The notes under the pieces were generated by a model, which worked only from the letters and a program-made list of their open reading frames with translations, searched no databases and was not told the origin of the DNA. Below, piece by piece: positions 8,332 to 16,872 of a stretch of DNA of 51,095 bases; position 1 is the stretch's first letter, and every line of letters starts with the position of its first letter. The stretch is from Planctomycetota bacterium (GTDB lineage Bacteria > Planctomycetota > J058): the NCBI GenBank assembly GCA_019636275.1, contig JAHBXY010000055.1, positions 1-51,095 on the forward strand, written 5' to 3'. Both the position numbers and the translations under genes were made by a program.

Positions 8332-8368
8332 GCGTGACGGGGTCACGCGGGCGTGACCCGCGTCACGC
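8332..8368. promoter_or_regulatory. Two tandem palindromes, possible CRP/FNR-type operator
   Basis: Palindrome one at 8332-8348 is GCGTGAC-GGG-GTCACGC; palindrome two at 8351-8368 is GCGTGAC-CCGC-GTCACGC. Each has perfect 7-bp arms and their starts are 19 bp apart, so they would lie on nearly the same face of the helix. The second has GTGA-N6-TCAC, the exact spacing of CRP-family sites; the first has N5. They lie between the dioxygenase-RidA stop at 8377 and the NnrS start. A transcription terminator for the upstream gene is the alternative, but there is no T run. Confidence 0.5.
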
Positions 8369-8376
8369 TGCGCGGC

Positions 8377-9759
8377 CTACGCCCGCGCGATGACCTTCAG
8401 CTCCACCGCGATCGGCGTGGGCAGGGCCGAGATCGCCAGGGTCGTGCGCGTGGCGCCGACGGGGGCGAAGTAGTCCTTGTAGACCTCGTTGTAGGCGGCG
8501 AAGTCACGGTCCATGTCGATGAGGAAGGCGGTCACGTCCACGACCTTGTCGAGCGACGAGCCGGCCGCCTCGAGGATCGCCTTCACGTTCTCGATCGTGG
8601 CCCGGGTCTGCGCCTTGACGTCGTAGGCCTGCGGCCGGCCCTGGGCGTCGCGCACCGGGCCGCCGGGGATCGCGTTCGTCCCCGGCTGCCGGGGACCGAC
8701 GCCCGAGAGGTAGAGCAGGTCGCCCACGCGGCGCGCGTGCGGGTACGCGCCCACCGGCGCCGGGGCGCCCTTGGCCATGACGAGGTCGCTCGTGGCCTGC
8801 GCCCGAGGAGCGGGCGGCGGCTCGGCCGGCCCGGCGGCGACCGGCGTCGCGCCCGACGAGAGGACGCTGCGGTCGCCCCTGAAGACCTCCACGTCCTCCT
8901 CGTCGAACTCCTTGCTCGCCGCCGCCCGCCGGCTGGGGGCCAGGCCGACGAGCGCGGCGCCGGTGCCCCACACCGGCTGGTACTCGAAGACCGTCCCCTC
9001 GTAGTCGTTGTGCTGGCCGAGCGTGGCCGCCAGCCACCACACCGCCTTGAGCTTGCTGTCGGCGTTGGCCTGGGCGCTGAACTCGCGCGCGAGCTGGGCC
9101 ACGTCCTCGAGGCGCCCCTCGGCCAGGAGCTCGAGGAGCTTCCGGTTCCACTCGTCGTCCTTGAGCGAGGAGATGCGGTCCTCGCGCGGGTCGATCTCGT
9201 GGGTGAACAGCCGGTTCGAGAGCGAGGTCACGGCGACCGCCACGGCGCGGCGGCCGCCGCGCTCGATCGCGTCGCGCGCCGCCTTGCCGAGGACCAGGGT
9301 CTCGGCCCGGTCCGCGTACATGTTGCAGGAGACGATCGTCGCCGGCAGCCGGTTGTCGGGGTTCAGCAGCTTCAGCGCCACGATCGAGCCCGTATCGATC
9401 GGGAAGCCCCTGTAGGCGACCGTCCGCGCGTGCAGGCCGCGGGCGCGCGCGCAGGCCTCGTAGGCCTTCGCGAACGGGGCGTCGATGCGGAACCGGTAGG
9501 GCATGTCGCCGAGGTCGTGCCACTCGGGGTCGACGTGGACCCACTCGGGCTCGGGGTCGGCCTGGAGCTGATGACCGATCACGCTCGGCCACTGCGTGCT
9601 GTAGAGCACGAGCAGGTCGGCGTCGGTGGCCTCGAGCTCGGCCCGCACGCGCTCGTAGCCGGCGCGCAGCTTCTGCCAGGCGGGCGAGCGCTCGGGCGCC
9701 AGCAGCGGGTGCGGCATGCCCGCGACGATGTAGCCGCGCACGACCTTGCCGCCGCTCAC
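8377..9759 (-). CDS. Fusion: non-catalytic aminophenol-type dioxygenase subunit + RidA (2-aminomuconate deaminase-like)
   Basis: A 460-residue two-domain protein. Residues 1 to about 285 match the LigB-type alpha subunit of 2-aminophenol 1,6-dioxygenase. The first ligand-like His is present (M-P-H-P), but the second is replaced by Gln (S-T-Q-W, residue 56) and the acid/base S-L-S-H has become S-L-S-N, so this domain should not be catalytic. After a Pro/Ala linker at about 290-325, a RidA domain begins with V-G-A-Y-P-H-A-R-R-V-G and keeps the substrate-binding Arg in G-A-T-R-T-T. That N-terminal motif is typical of 2-aminomuconate deaminase. The GTG at 9759 overlaps the stop of the catalytic subunit gene (GTGA). 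One protein would thus supply a ring-cleavage partner and a later deaminase step. Confidence 0.82.
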   Translation of the reverse strand: MSGGKVVRGYIVAGMPHPLLAPERSPAWQKLRAGYERVRAELEATDADLLVLYSTQWPSVIGHQLQADPEPEWVHVDPEWHDLGDMPYRFRIDAPFAKAYEACARARGLHARTVAYRGFPIDTGSIVALKLLNPDNRLPATIVSCNMYADRAETLVLGKAARDAIERGGRRAVAVAVTSLSNRLFTHEIDPREDRISSLKDDEWNRKLLELLAEGRLEDVAQLAREFSAQANADSKLKAVWWLAATLGQHNDYEGTVFEYQPVWGTGAALVGLAPSRRAAASKEFDEEDVEVFRGDRSVLSSGATPVAAGPAEPPPAPRAQATSDLVMAKGAPAPVGAYPHARRVGDLLYLSGVGPRQPGTNAIPGGPVRDAQGRPQAYDVKAQTRATIENVKAILEAAGSSLDKVVDVTAFLIDMDRDFAAYNEVYKDYFAPVGATRTTLAISALPTPIAVELKVIARA

Positions 9760-10664
9760 GCCCGCCCCCCGGCGACCCCGGCCGAGGCCGGGTCCCACTC
9801 GACGATCGCGTTGCCCGTGCCGATCACGCTGCCGTACGCGTGGACCTCGGCCGGGTACTCCGGATAGTCGAGCGCGGACAGGAGCCACGTGAGGCAGCCC
9901 GCCTTGGCCTCGCTGACCGCCTGCTCGATGAAGTCGGGCAGCTCGTCCACGAGCTGGCGCGTCTTGCCGTTGCGCATGAGGTCGAGCACGCGCATGTCCC
10001 ACAGGTACTGGCCGTGGTGATAGACGTGCTCGTGCGTCATGTCCTCGGGGACCTCGGGCTCCTCGGTGAAGTGGCGGTGGCTGAGCGAGTTGCTCGCCAG
10101 GAGCACGGCGCGCTTGCCGCTGCGCTCGACGGCGCGGCGCGTGGCCTGGCCGAGGGCGATCATCTCCGCCTGGCCGACCTCGTCGCTGTAGTAGAAGAAC
10201 GCGCCGTTCGAGCTGATGCCGACGATCGGCTTGTCCCAGGCCGGGTTCGTCAGGTGGCAGGAGATGATCGTCCCGTAGTCGACGCGGAAGTTCGGGTTCC
10301 GCATCATCTTCGTCACGAGGCCGGCCGCCTTCGCCTCGTCGTGGATCGCCTCGGCCAGGCCCACGTCCACGTCGAGCGTGTAGTGGAACCGGAACAGGTT
10401 GGGGAAGATCGGGTCGACCGACAGGCTCTCGAAGTGCGGCACGCCGAGGAAGTGGTGCCCCACGTGCGTGCGCCAGTGCGGCGAGTGGACGATGAGGACG
10501 TCGTAGTCCTTCTTCGCCAGGTTCCTCCGCAGTCGCTCGTAGCCCCAGCGCAGCTCCTCCCAGCCGCACTCGGCGCGCGGCTCGTTCTGCGGCGGGTTCT
10601 CCGCGTAGACGAGGTGCGGGGGGTGCGGCGCGAGCGCGCCCAGGACGATCTCACCGCGGGCCAT
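9756..10664 (-). CDS. amnB: Class III extradiol ring-cleavage dioxygenase, catalytic (beta) subunit, 2-aminophenol 1,6-dioxygenase-like
   Basis: A 302-residue non-heme iron dioxygenase of the LigB family. The iron ligands are visible: His14 in A-P-H-P-P-H, His63 in H-S-P-H-W and a Glu in A-E-V-H-A-Y-G-S near the C-terminus; the acid/base His is in S-L-S-H-R-H. In the 2-aminophenol enzymes a catalytic beta subunit pairs with an inactive alpha subunit, and the next gene encodes such a partner. The ATG at 10664 follows GGAGGAGGG. With the aldehyde dehydrogenase gene 15 bases upstream and the overlapping downstream gene it forms one operon. 2-Aminophenol, a substituted aminophenol or a hydroxyanthranilate-like compound could be the substrate; sequence alone cannot decide. 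Confidence 0.82.
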   Translation of the reverse strand: MARGEIVLGALAPHPPHLVYAENPPQNEPRAECGWEELRWGYERLRRNLAKKDYDVLIVHSPHWRTHVGHHFLGVPHFESLSVDPIFPNLFRFHYTLDVDVGLAEAIHDEAKAAGLVTKMMRNPNFRVDYGTIISCHLTNPAWDKPIVGISSNGAFFYYSDEVGQAEMIALGQATRRAVERSGKRAVLLASNSLSHRHFTEEPEVPEDMTHEHVYHHGQYLWDMRVLDLMRNGKTRQLVDELPDFIEQAVSEAKAGCLTWLLSALDYPEYPAEVHAYGSVIGTGNAIVEWDPASAGVAGGRA

Positions 10665-10679
10665 CGGACCCTCCTCCGC

Positions 10680-12134
10680 TCACAGCTTCACGCACACGTT
10701 GCGGGCCTCGCTGAAGAACTCGAGCGAGTAGGCCCCGCCCTCGCGGCCGACCCCGCTGTCCTTCACGCCGCCGAACGGCGTGCGCAGGTCGCGCAGGAGC
10801 CAGGTGTTCACCCACACCATGCCCGTGTCCAGCGCGGCCGAGACGCGATGCGCGCGGGACAGGTCGCGCGTCCACACCGAGGCCGAGAGGCCGTAGCGGA
10901 CGCCGTTGGCCATGGCCAGCGCCTCGGCCTCCGTGTCGAACGGGTGCACGGTGACGACCGGGCCGAAGATCTCCTCGGTCGCCGTGCGGCAGGTGGCCGG
11001 CAGGCCGGCGACGACCGCCGGCGCGAGGAACGCGCCCCGGTCGAGCGGCGCCGGCAGCGCCGGCCGCTCGCCGCCGCAGAGCACGCGGCCGCCCTCCTCG
11101 CGCGCCAGCCGCAGGTAGCCCTCGACCTTGTCGCGATGCGCGAGCGAGATCAGGGCGCCCAGGTCGGTCGCGGGGTCCTTCGGGTCGCCCAGACGCAGGG
11201 CCTTCACGCGGGCGACGAAGGCCTCGAGGAAGCGGTCGTGCACGCTCCGCTCGACGAGCAGGCGCGAGCCGCACAGGCACACCTGCCCCTGGTTCGTGAA
11301 GCCGGCCCGCACGGCGCCCTCGACGGCCTGCTCGAGGTCGGCGTCGGCGAAGACGAGCGTCGGGTTCTTGCCGCCCAGCTCGAGCGAGAGCTTCTTGAAC
11401 ACGGGCGCGGCCGTGGCCGCGACCCGGGCGCCCGTGGCCGTGCCGCCCGTGAACGAGATCGCCGCCACGCCCGGGTGCTCGACGAGCGCCTGCCCCGCCT
11501 CGGGGCCGAGCCCGTGGACGAGGTTGAACGCGCCCGGCGGGAGGCCCACCTCGGCCGTGATCTCCGCCAGCGCCGACGCCGTCAGCGGCGTCAGCTCGCT
11601 CGGCTTGGCGACCACGGCGTTGCCCATGCCGAGGGCCGGGGCCACCTTCCAGCTCAGCAGGTAGAGCGGCAGGTTCCAGGGCGAGATCAGGCCCACGACG
11701 CCGAGCGGGCGCCGGAGCGTGTAGTTGAGCGCGGGCCCGGGGGGCCCGTCGGTCAGGTGGCAGTCGGTCCGGTCGTGGCGGATCGCGCCGGCGAAGAACC
11801 TGAAGTTCGCGACCGCGCGCGGGATGTCGATCGTCGCCGCCAGGCGGAGCGGCTTGCCCGTGTCGAGGCTCTCCAGGGCGGCGAGGTCGTCCTTCCGCGC
11901 CTCGATCCGGTCGGCGATCGCGTCGAGCAGGCGCGCGCGCTCCTCGGTCGAGGTCTTGCCCCAGGCGCCGTCGAGCGCGGCCCGCGCCGCCTCGACCGCC
12001 GCGGCCACGTCGGCCTCGCCCCCGCGCGGGACCCGGGCCACGACCTCGCCCGTGGCCGGGGCCACGTCGTCGAGGTGCTCGCCCGAGCGCGGCGCGTGCT
12101 CGCGCCCGGCGATGAACTGGCTGAGCGTCCTCAC
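10680..12134 (-). CDS. amnC: Aldehyde dehydrogenase, 2-aminomuconate / 2-hydroxymuconate semialdehyde dehydrogenase-like
   Basis: A 484-residue NAD-dependent aldehyde dehydrogenase of usual family length. The N-terminal region, S-P-W-N-L-P-L (cofactor loop, near residue 142), F-T-G-G-T-A-T-G, the general-base motif L-E-L-G-G-K-N-P and the catalytic Cys in N-Q-G-Q-V-C-L-C-G-S are intact, as is the C-terminal P-F-G-G-V-K-D-S-G. The motif around the Cys and the N-terminus fit the hydroxymuconic/aminomuconic semialdehyde subgroup. The GTG at 12134 is chosen over the ATG at 12215 because AGGAGGGG lies about ten bases before it. It is the first gene of the dioxygenase operon and would oxidise the ring-cleavage product. 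Confidence 0.85.
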   Translation of the reverse strand: MRTLSQFIAGREHAPRSGEHLDDVAPATGEVVARVPRGGEADVAAAVEAARAALDGAWGKTSTEERARLLDAIADRIEARKDDLAALESLDTGKPLRLAATIDIPRAVANFRFFAGAIRHDRTDCHLTDGPPGPALNYTLRRPLGVVGLISPWNLPLYLLSWKVAPALGMGNAVVAKPSELTPLTASALAEITAEVGLPPGAFNLVHGLGPEAGQALVEHPGVAAISFTGGTATGARVAATAAPVFKKLSLELGGKNPTLVFADADLEQAVEGAVRAGFTNQGQVCLCGSRLLVERSVHDRFLEAFVARVKALRLGDPKDPATDLGALISLAHRDKVEGYLRLAREEGGRVLCGGERPALPAPLDRGAFLAPAVVAGLPATCRTATEEIFGPVVTVHPFDTEAEALAMANGVRYGLSASVWTRDLSRAHRVSAALDTGMVWVNTWLLRDLRTPFGGVKDSGVGREGGAYSLEFFSEARNVCVKL

Positions 12135-12257
12135 GTCGCGCGCCCCTCCTGCTCGTCCCTGCGCCCCGGCCGCCTCGCCGGGCGCCACGGAGAGGCCGAC
12201 GAGGCCGCCGCACATTGGACACGGAGGTCGCCCGCGTGCACAGAGGACCGGGCGCGG

Positions 12258-14411
12258 TCACACCCAGCCGGCGGGGGCCACCTGCGGCGGGAGCGGCCCC
12301 GCCCGGCTCGCCAGGTCGGCCCAGGCGGCCGGCTCGGGCCCGGCGTCGCGGCCGAGCAGGGCCTGCGAAGCGCCTGGCGCGCCCGACCGTTTGCCGCGCG
12401 CGCCAGGCGTCGCACGTGGTGCGCCACCGCTGCCGCGCGGGCGGCGTCGCCCGGGTGCAGGTCGTGGGCCAGCGACTCGGCCGGCGCGGCGCCGAGGCGC
12501 GCCGCGGCCTCGAGCACGGCCAGGTGGCCGACGAGCGTGGCGGGATGCCCGGCCTCGTCGAGCGCGTGGAAGGTGGCCGCGTCGACCAGGCGCGCGCCCC
12601 GCGGGCCCTCGGCGGGCAGGTCCCGGCCCTCGACCACCAGCGAGGCCTCGCCCAGGCGCAGCGCGGCGCCGGGGTCGAGCAGGCCCACGTGCAGCGGGAC
12701 GCCGTCGAGGCGCGTGCCCGCCGCGCCGCCCTCGTCGCGGAGGACCAGCCGCCGGTGCAGGCGCAGGGCGGCGGCGTGCAGGCGCGAGACGGTCGGATGC
12801 TCGAGCCGCACCTGGCAGCGCGCGTCGCGCCCGATGAGCAGGAGCCCCGGCTCGGGGCCCAGGGCCACGAGCGCCACCGGCTCGCCCGGCGCCGGCACGA
12901 GGCGCAGCGCCCGGGGCGGCCGGGCGGGGCCGACCTGCCGGGTGAACGCGCCGCGCGCCTGCCACCACCAGGAGAGCCAGGCCACCGGGTCGAGGCCGAG
13001 CGCCTCGCCGCTGGCCGCCTGGAGCAGGGCGGGGACGGCGGCGCGGGCGTCGGCGGCGAGCCGCGCCCGCAGGCGAGCAGCGCCGGCGCCACGCGGCCAG
13101 GTCGATCGCGCGCAGCGCCTCCTCGGCGGCGCGCTCGACCAGCGGGTCGGGCTCGAGCAGCTCGAGGAGCGCCGCCAGCGCCCGCGCGTCGCCGGTCCGC
13201 GCCAGGGCGCCGACGACGGCGTCGGGGCGCTCCTCGCGCTCGAGGTCCTCGAGCCAGCCGGGCGGCGCCCGGCGCCCGTCGGGGTCGCGCAAGGCCAGGC
13301 GCACGTCGCCCACGCGGAGGACGTCGCCATCCTCGACCGCGCGCGCGCGGGCGACGCGCTCGTCCCCCACCCAGGTCCCCGTGGGGCTGCGCAGGTCGTG
13401 GAGGACGAGCTCGTCCTCGGTCCGGCGCAGCTCGGCGTGCTCCGGCGCGACGCTCGGATGCGGCAGGCGCACCTGCGCGCCCGGCCCCGCGCCGACGAGG
13501 AAGTGCCGCCCGGGGAGCAGCGGGTGGCGCGCGCCGCCGTCGAGCTCGACCAGGCAGGGCGGCCCCTCCGGCGGCTCGCCGCGGAGCACGCGGTCGAGGT
13601 CCTGCGCCGCGCGCTCGGCGCGCGCGTAGCGGAAGCGGGGCGTCGCCTCGAGCAGGTGCAGCGTGACGCGCTCGAGGTCGGGCGGCAGGCCCGGCGCGAG
13701 CTCGGACGGCGGCGCGACCTCGCCCGACGTCGCCAGGTCCATGAGCTCCTCCAGCGTGTCGCCGGCGAAGGGCGGCTGCCCGGTGAGCGCGTGGTAGAGC
13801 GTCGCCCCCAGCGCGAACAGGTCGCAGCGCGCGTCGAGCGGGGCGCCCGTCCACTGCTCGGGCGCCATGTACTCGGCCGTGCCCACGAGCTGGCCCGGGG
13901 CCGTGAGCGCGCTCATGAAGGCGTCCTTGGCCACCCCGAAGTCGATCAGCCGCGCGCGCCCCTCGGGCGTGACGACGACGTTGTCGGGCTTCACGTCGCG
14001 GTGGATGATCCCGTGGCCGTGGAGCACCGCCAGGCCGCGCGCGACGTCGCGGGCCACGCGCGCGGCGTCGGCCGGGGCCAGCCGGCCCGCCTCGGCGATC
14101 CACGCGCCGAGGGGGCGCCCGGGGACGAGCTCGAGCACGAGGTGCGGCGGCTCCGGTCCGTCGATGGCCGCCCCCAGCACGGCCACGAGGTTCGGATGCC
14201 GGCGCACGCGCCGCAGCGCGTCGGCCTCGCGGCGCAGGCGGCGCAGGAGGCTCGCATCGGCGCCGGCCCCCGGGGCGAGCAGCTTGACGACCGCGGGCGC
14301 GCCATCGGCCCCGCGCGCCAGGTAGGCGGCGCCCATCCCGCCACGCCCGAGGAGGCGCTCGAGCACGAGGCCCGAGCAGCGCCGCCCGAGCCAGGGGTCG
14401 GCGGCGGTCAC
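12258..14411 (-). CDS. Ser/Thr protein kinase with two FHA domains (two apparent frameshifts)
   Basis: A cytoplasmic Hanks-type kinase of about 715 residues. The kinase domain has G-R-G-G-M-G (near residue 19), H-R-D-V-K-P-D-N, D-F-G-V-A-K and the activation segment G-T-A-E-Y-M-A-P-E-Q. It is followed by an FHA domain (near 315-385), an Ala/Leu-rich helical part and a second FHA domain (L-L-L-I-G-R-D-A-R). No membrane helix is seen. The reading frame switches near 13085 and appears to return near 12375, after which the original frame ends at 12258 with L-A-S-R-A-G-P-L-P-P-Q. Both shifts may be sequencing errors. The GTG start overlaps the kelch gene stop (GTGA). FHA domains imply binding of phosphothreonine, probably from autophosphorylation. 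Confidence 0.75.
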   Translation of the reverse strand: MTAADPWLGRRCSGLVLERLLGRGGMGAAYLARGADGAPAVVKLLAPGAGADASLLRRLRREADALRRVRRHPNLVAVLGAAIDGPEPPHLVLELVPGRPLGAWIAEAGRLAPADAARVARDVARGLAVLHGHGIIHRDVKPDNVVVTPEGRARLIDFGVAKDAFMSALTAPGQLVGTAEYMAPEQWTGAPLDARCDLFALGATLYHALTGQPPFAGDTLEELMDLATSGEVAPPSELAPGLPPDLERVTLHLLEATPRFRYARAERAAQDLDRVLRGEPPEGPPCLVELDGGARHPLLPGRHFLVGAGPGAQVRLPHPSVAPEHAELRRTEDELVLHDLRSPTGTWVGDERVARARAVEDGDVLRVGDVRLALRDPDGRRAPPGWLEDLEREERPDAVVGALARTGDARALAALLELLEPDPLVERAAEEALRAIDLAAWRRRCSPAGAARRRRPRRRPRPAPGGQRRGARPRPGGLALLVVAGARRVHPAGRPRPAAPGAAPRAGAGRAGGARGPGPRAGAPAHRARRALPGAARASDRLAPARRRPAPAPAAGPPRRGRRGGHAPRRRPAARGPARPRRRAAPGRGLAGGRGPGPARRGPAGRAPGRRGHLPRARRGRASRHARRPPGRARGRGAPRRRAGRVAGPRPAPGRRRPRGSGGAPRATPGARGKRSGAPGASQALLGRDAGPEPAAWADLASRAGPLPPQVAPAGWV

Positions 14412-15439
14412 GGGCGCAGCTCCCACAGGTCGCCGTGGCCGCGGCCGCTGGCAGCGCCGCCGTGGAGGACGGCGCAGCCGCGGCCCGCGTCCCACACGAG
14501 CGCCTGCCAGTTGCGTCCCGGCGGCAGGAACGCGTCGCCCGTGACCCCCTCGAGGAGCCGGGTCCAGCGGGCGCCGTCGAAGCTCCAGGTGTCGTTGCGC
14601 GCGCGCCGGTCGTCCCAGCCGCCGAAGAACAGCACGCCCCCGGGGTAGGCCACCAGGCCAGGGTCGTGGCGCTTGCCGGGGCCGCCCTCGACGTCGTCGC
14701 GCCGGGTCCACCCGCGCTCGGGGTGCCACTCCCAGTGCTCGTCCATCCCCGGGCCGCTCTGGGCGCCGTAGACGACGAGCACGTCGCGCCGCGCGTCCCA
14801 GCACATGCCGAACAGGTGCCGCCCGGGGGGCGCCGGCGCCGGCCCCGCGGGGAGGGCCGCCCAGCGCGCGCCGTCCCACGTCCACAGGTCGGCGTGCGCG
14901 CGCCAGCGGGGGTCGGCCCCGCCGAGGAGGACGAGGCGCCGGCGCGCGGGGTCCCAGGCCATCCGGTGCCAGCCGCGCAGGCCCGGCCCGCCGGCGTCCG
15001 GCCGCGGCTCCCAGCGCTCCCCGTCGAACTCCCACGTGTCGGCGTGGCCCGCCCGGTCGTCCTTCGACGCGCCGCCGCCGTGGAGGACGAGCCGCCCGCG
15101 CGCCTCGTCGTAGCCCGCGGCCGCCGCGTAGCGCGGGGGCGGCCGGCGGCGCGGCGTCTCCTCGCGCCAGGCGGCCCCGTCCCAGGCCCACTGGTCGTCG
15201 AAGACCTCCTCCTTGTCGCGCCCGCCGATCACGACGACGACCCGGCGCCGCACGTCCCAGACCATCGCGTGGCTCCAGCGCGCGCGCGGGCGGGGCGCCG
15301 CGTGGTCGGCGCGCCAGGGGACCCACACGCCCGGCGCCACGAACCCGTCCTCCGGCCTCGCGACGACCTCCGGGGCCGGTTCGGTCGGCCGGCCGGGCGC
15401 TGGCGGCGGCGGGGGCGCGAGCGTCGGAGGCGGCACCAC
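14408..15439 (-). CDS. Kelch-like repeat protein, probably the ectodomain of the upstream kinase
   Basis: A proline-rich segment (P-P-P-T-L-A-P-P-P-P) is followed by at least five kelch-like blades, each with a W-x-[FW]-D-G-x-x-W core such as D-T-W-S-F-D-G-A-R-W, and L-V-[LV]-[FLY]-G-G turns between them. The domain should form a beta-propeller that binds a ligand or peptidoglycan-side partner. The frame stays open upstream of the GTG at 15439 to about 15540 and encodes a hydrophobic stretch (A-A-V-V-S-A-L-A-T-S) that would complete the membrane helix begun in the kinase frame. One gene split by a frameshift near 15525 is therefore the likeliest original state. It is translationally coupled to the FHA kinase gene downstream. 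Confidence 0.72.
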   Translation of the reverse strand: MVPPPTLAPPPPPAPGRPTEPAPEVVARPEDGFVAPGVWVPWRADHAAPRPRARWSHAMVWDVRRRVVVVIGGRDKEEVFDDQWAWDGAAWREETPRRRPPPRYAAAAGYDEARGRLVLHGGGASKDDRAGHADTWEFDGERWEPRPDAGGPGLRGWHRMAWDPARRRLVLLGGADPRWRAHADLWTWDGARWAALPAGPAPAPPGRHLFGMCWDARRDVLVVYGAQSGPGMDEHWEWHPERGWTRRDDVEGGPGKRHDPGLVAYPGGVLFFGGWDDRRARNDTWSFDGARWTRLLEGVTGDAFLPPGRNWQALVWDAGRGCAVLHGGAASGRGHGDLWELRP

Positions 15440-15529
15440 GGCTCCCGGCGTCGGGCGCCACGGCGTTTCTGCCGGCGGCGACGTCGCGAGCGCGGAGACG
15501 ACAGCGGCACAGCGGCAGACGGAGTGACT

Positions 15530-16748
15530 GGTTGACCGCGCCGAGGCCCGCCCCGAGCGCCAGGCGCAGGCGACGCGCCCGCGCCGCGTCGGCGGCGGCC
15601 GACCCGCCCTGCTCCAGGAAGCGCTCCAGGTCCTCGGCCAGGGCCGCCGCCGACGGGTAGCGCTCGTCGGGCGCCCGGCGCAGGCAGCGGAGGACGATCG
15701 CGTCGAGGGCCGCCGGGACCTCCGGCCGCGTCCGCCGCGGGGGCACGACGTCCGCGCGCATCACGGCGGCGAGGACGCCGACCAGGTTCACGCCCTCGAA
15801 CGGCGGCGCGCCGACGAGGAGGTGGTAGAGCGTCGCGCCGAGGGACCAGACGTCGCCGCGTGGCTCGGCCTCCCGGGCGTTCGCCTGCTCGGGCGGCATG
15901 TAGGCCGGCGTGCCCAGGATCTCCCCGGTGCGCGTGAGCGACTCGGCGCCCGCCACGACCTTCGCCAGGCCGAAGTCGAGGATGAGCGGCGCGCCGTCGG
16001 GGCGGACGAGGATGTTCGCCGGCTTGAGGTCGCGGTGCAGCACGCCGCGGGCGTGCGCGTGCTCGAGGCCGCGGGCGACGGCGGCGGCCAGGCGCGCCGC
16101 CGCGCGCGGCTCGAGCGGCCCCGCGCGCTCGAGCCGGGCGTCGAGCGCCTCGCCCTCGACGAGGTCCATGGCGATGAACAGCCGGCCCGCGTCGTCGCGC
16201 CCCGCGTCGTGGACGGCGACGATCGCCGCATGCCGCAGGCTGGCCGCCGCCTGCCCCTCGCGCAGGAAGCGCTCGTCGGCGCGCGGGTGGCCGGGGAGGC
16301 GCAGCTTGAGCGCCACCTGCCGGCCGAGCGCGGCGTGGCGAGCGACGTAGACGACCCCCATGCCGCCCCGGCCCAGCTCGCGCTCGACCACGTAGGGCCC
16401 GACGCGGTCGCCGGGCCCGGGCAGGCCGGCGACCGGACGTGGGCCCGGCGACGTCGGGACCGGACCTGCTCCCGGACCGCCGCCCGGACCGGTGCCCGGA
16501 CCGAAGGTCACGGCGCGCGCGGGGGCGACGGTCGCGCCCGCGCCCCCCGCCGGGCGCGCGCCGGCCAGCCCGCGCAGGGCGGCGACCTGCGCCGGCGGCA
16601 GGCCCGCCGCCAGGGCCCCGAGCAGATCGGCGGGCATGCCGGCCTGCCGCAGCATCGCCACCCGTCGGCGCGCCGCCTCGACCTGCGCCGGGGTGACGAG
16701 GCCCTGCGCCAGCGCCCGGGCCGCGGCCTCGTCGTCGGGGAGGGTCAC
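15530..16748 (-). CDS. Membrane Ser/Thr protein kinase, cytoplasmic part (frameshifted into the kelch part)
   Basis: The N-terminal 75 residues are helical, a Gly/Pro-rich linker follows, and the kinase domain starts near residue 118 with E-L-G-R-G-G-M-G. V-A-L-K-L (lysine), H-R-D-L-K-P-A-N, D-F-G-L-A-K and T-P-A-Y-M-P-P-E-Q show an active enzyme. After the kinase comes R-R-L-R-L-A-L-G-A-G-L-G-A-V, the start of a membrane helix. Past about 15530 this frame stays open for more than 3 kb but only encodes Arg-rich nonsense, while the kelch protein begins in another frame. The GTG at 16748 has TAGCCT six bases upstream, so it is probably leaderless. The end coordinate is approximate. Confidence 0.75.
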
Positions 16749-16754
16749 GCGTCG

Positions 16755-16760
16755 AGGCTA
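16755..16760 (-). promoter_or_regulatory. Putative -10 box of a leaderless promoter (kinase/kelch operon)
   Basis: TAGCCT on the minus strand ends six bases before the kinase GTG at 16748 and there is no Shine-Dalgarno between them. Confidence 0.4.
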
Positions 16761-16872
16761 CAGGCGCGCGCGGCGAGACGCCACGCCGCCCGCCGCGCTC
16801 GAGCCGACGGCGCGCCCTCGACGAACCCAGGCCTCGGGCGCGCCGGCGCAGCGAGTCGGGCGAGGACAGGCC

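Noticed and set aside
9840..14648. Very long plus-strand open frame (about 1600 codons)
   Set aside because: It is antisense to the dioxygenase, aldehyde dehydrogenase and kinase genes; its translation is low-complexity Arg/Ala/Gly without domains, a by-product of high GC.
12258..16748. One giant protein joining both kinases in a single frame
   Set aside because: The frame is open throughout, but between about 15530 and 14411 it encodes Arg-rich nonsense over the kelch gene, which has the real coding signal in another frame.
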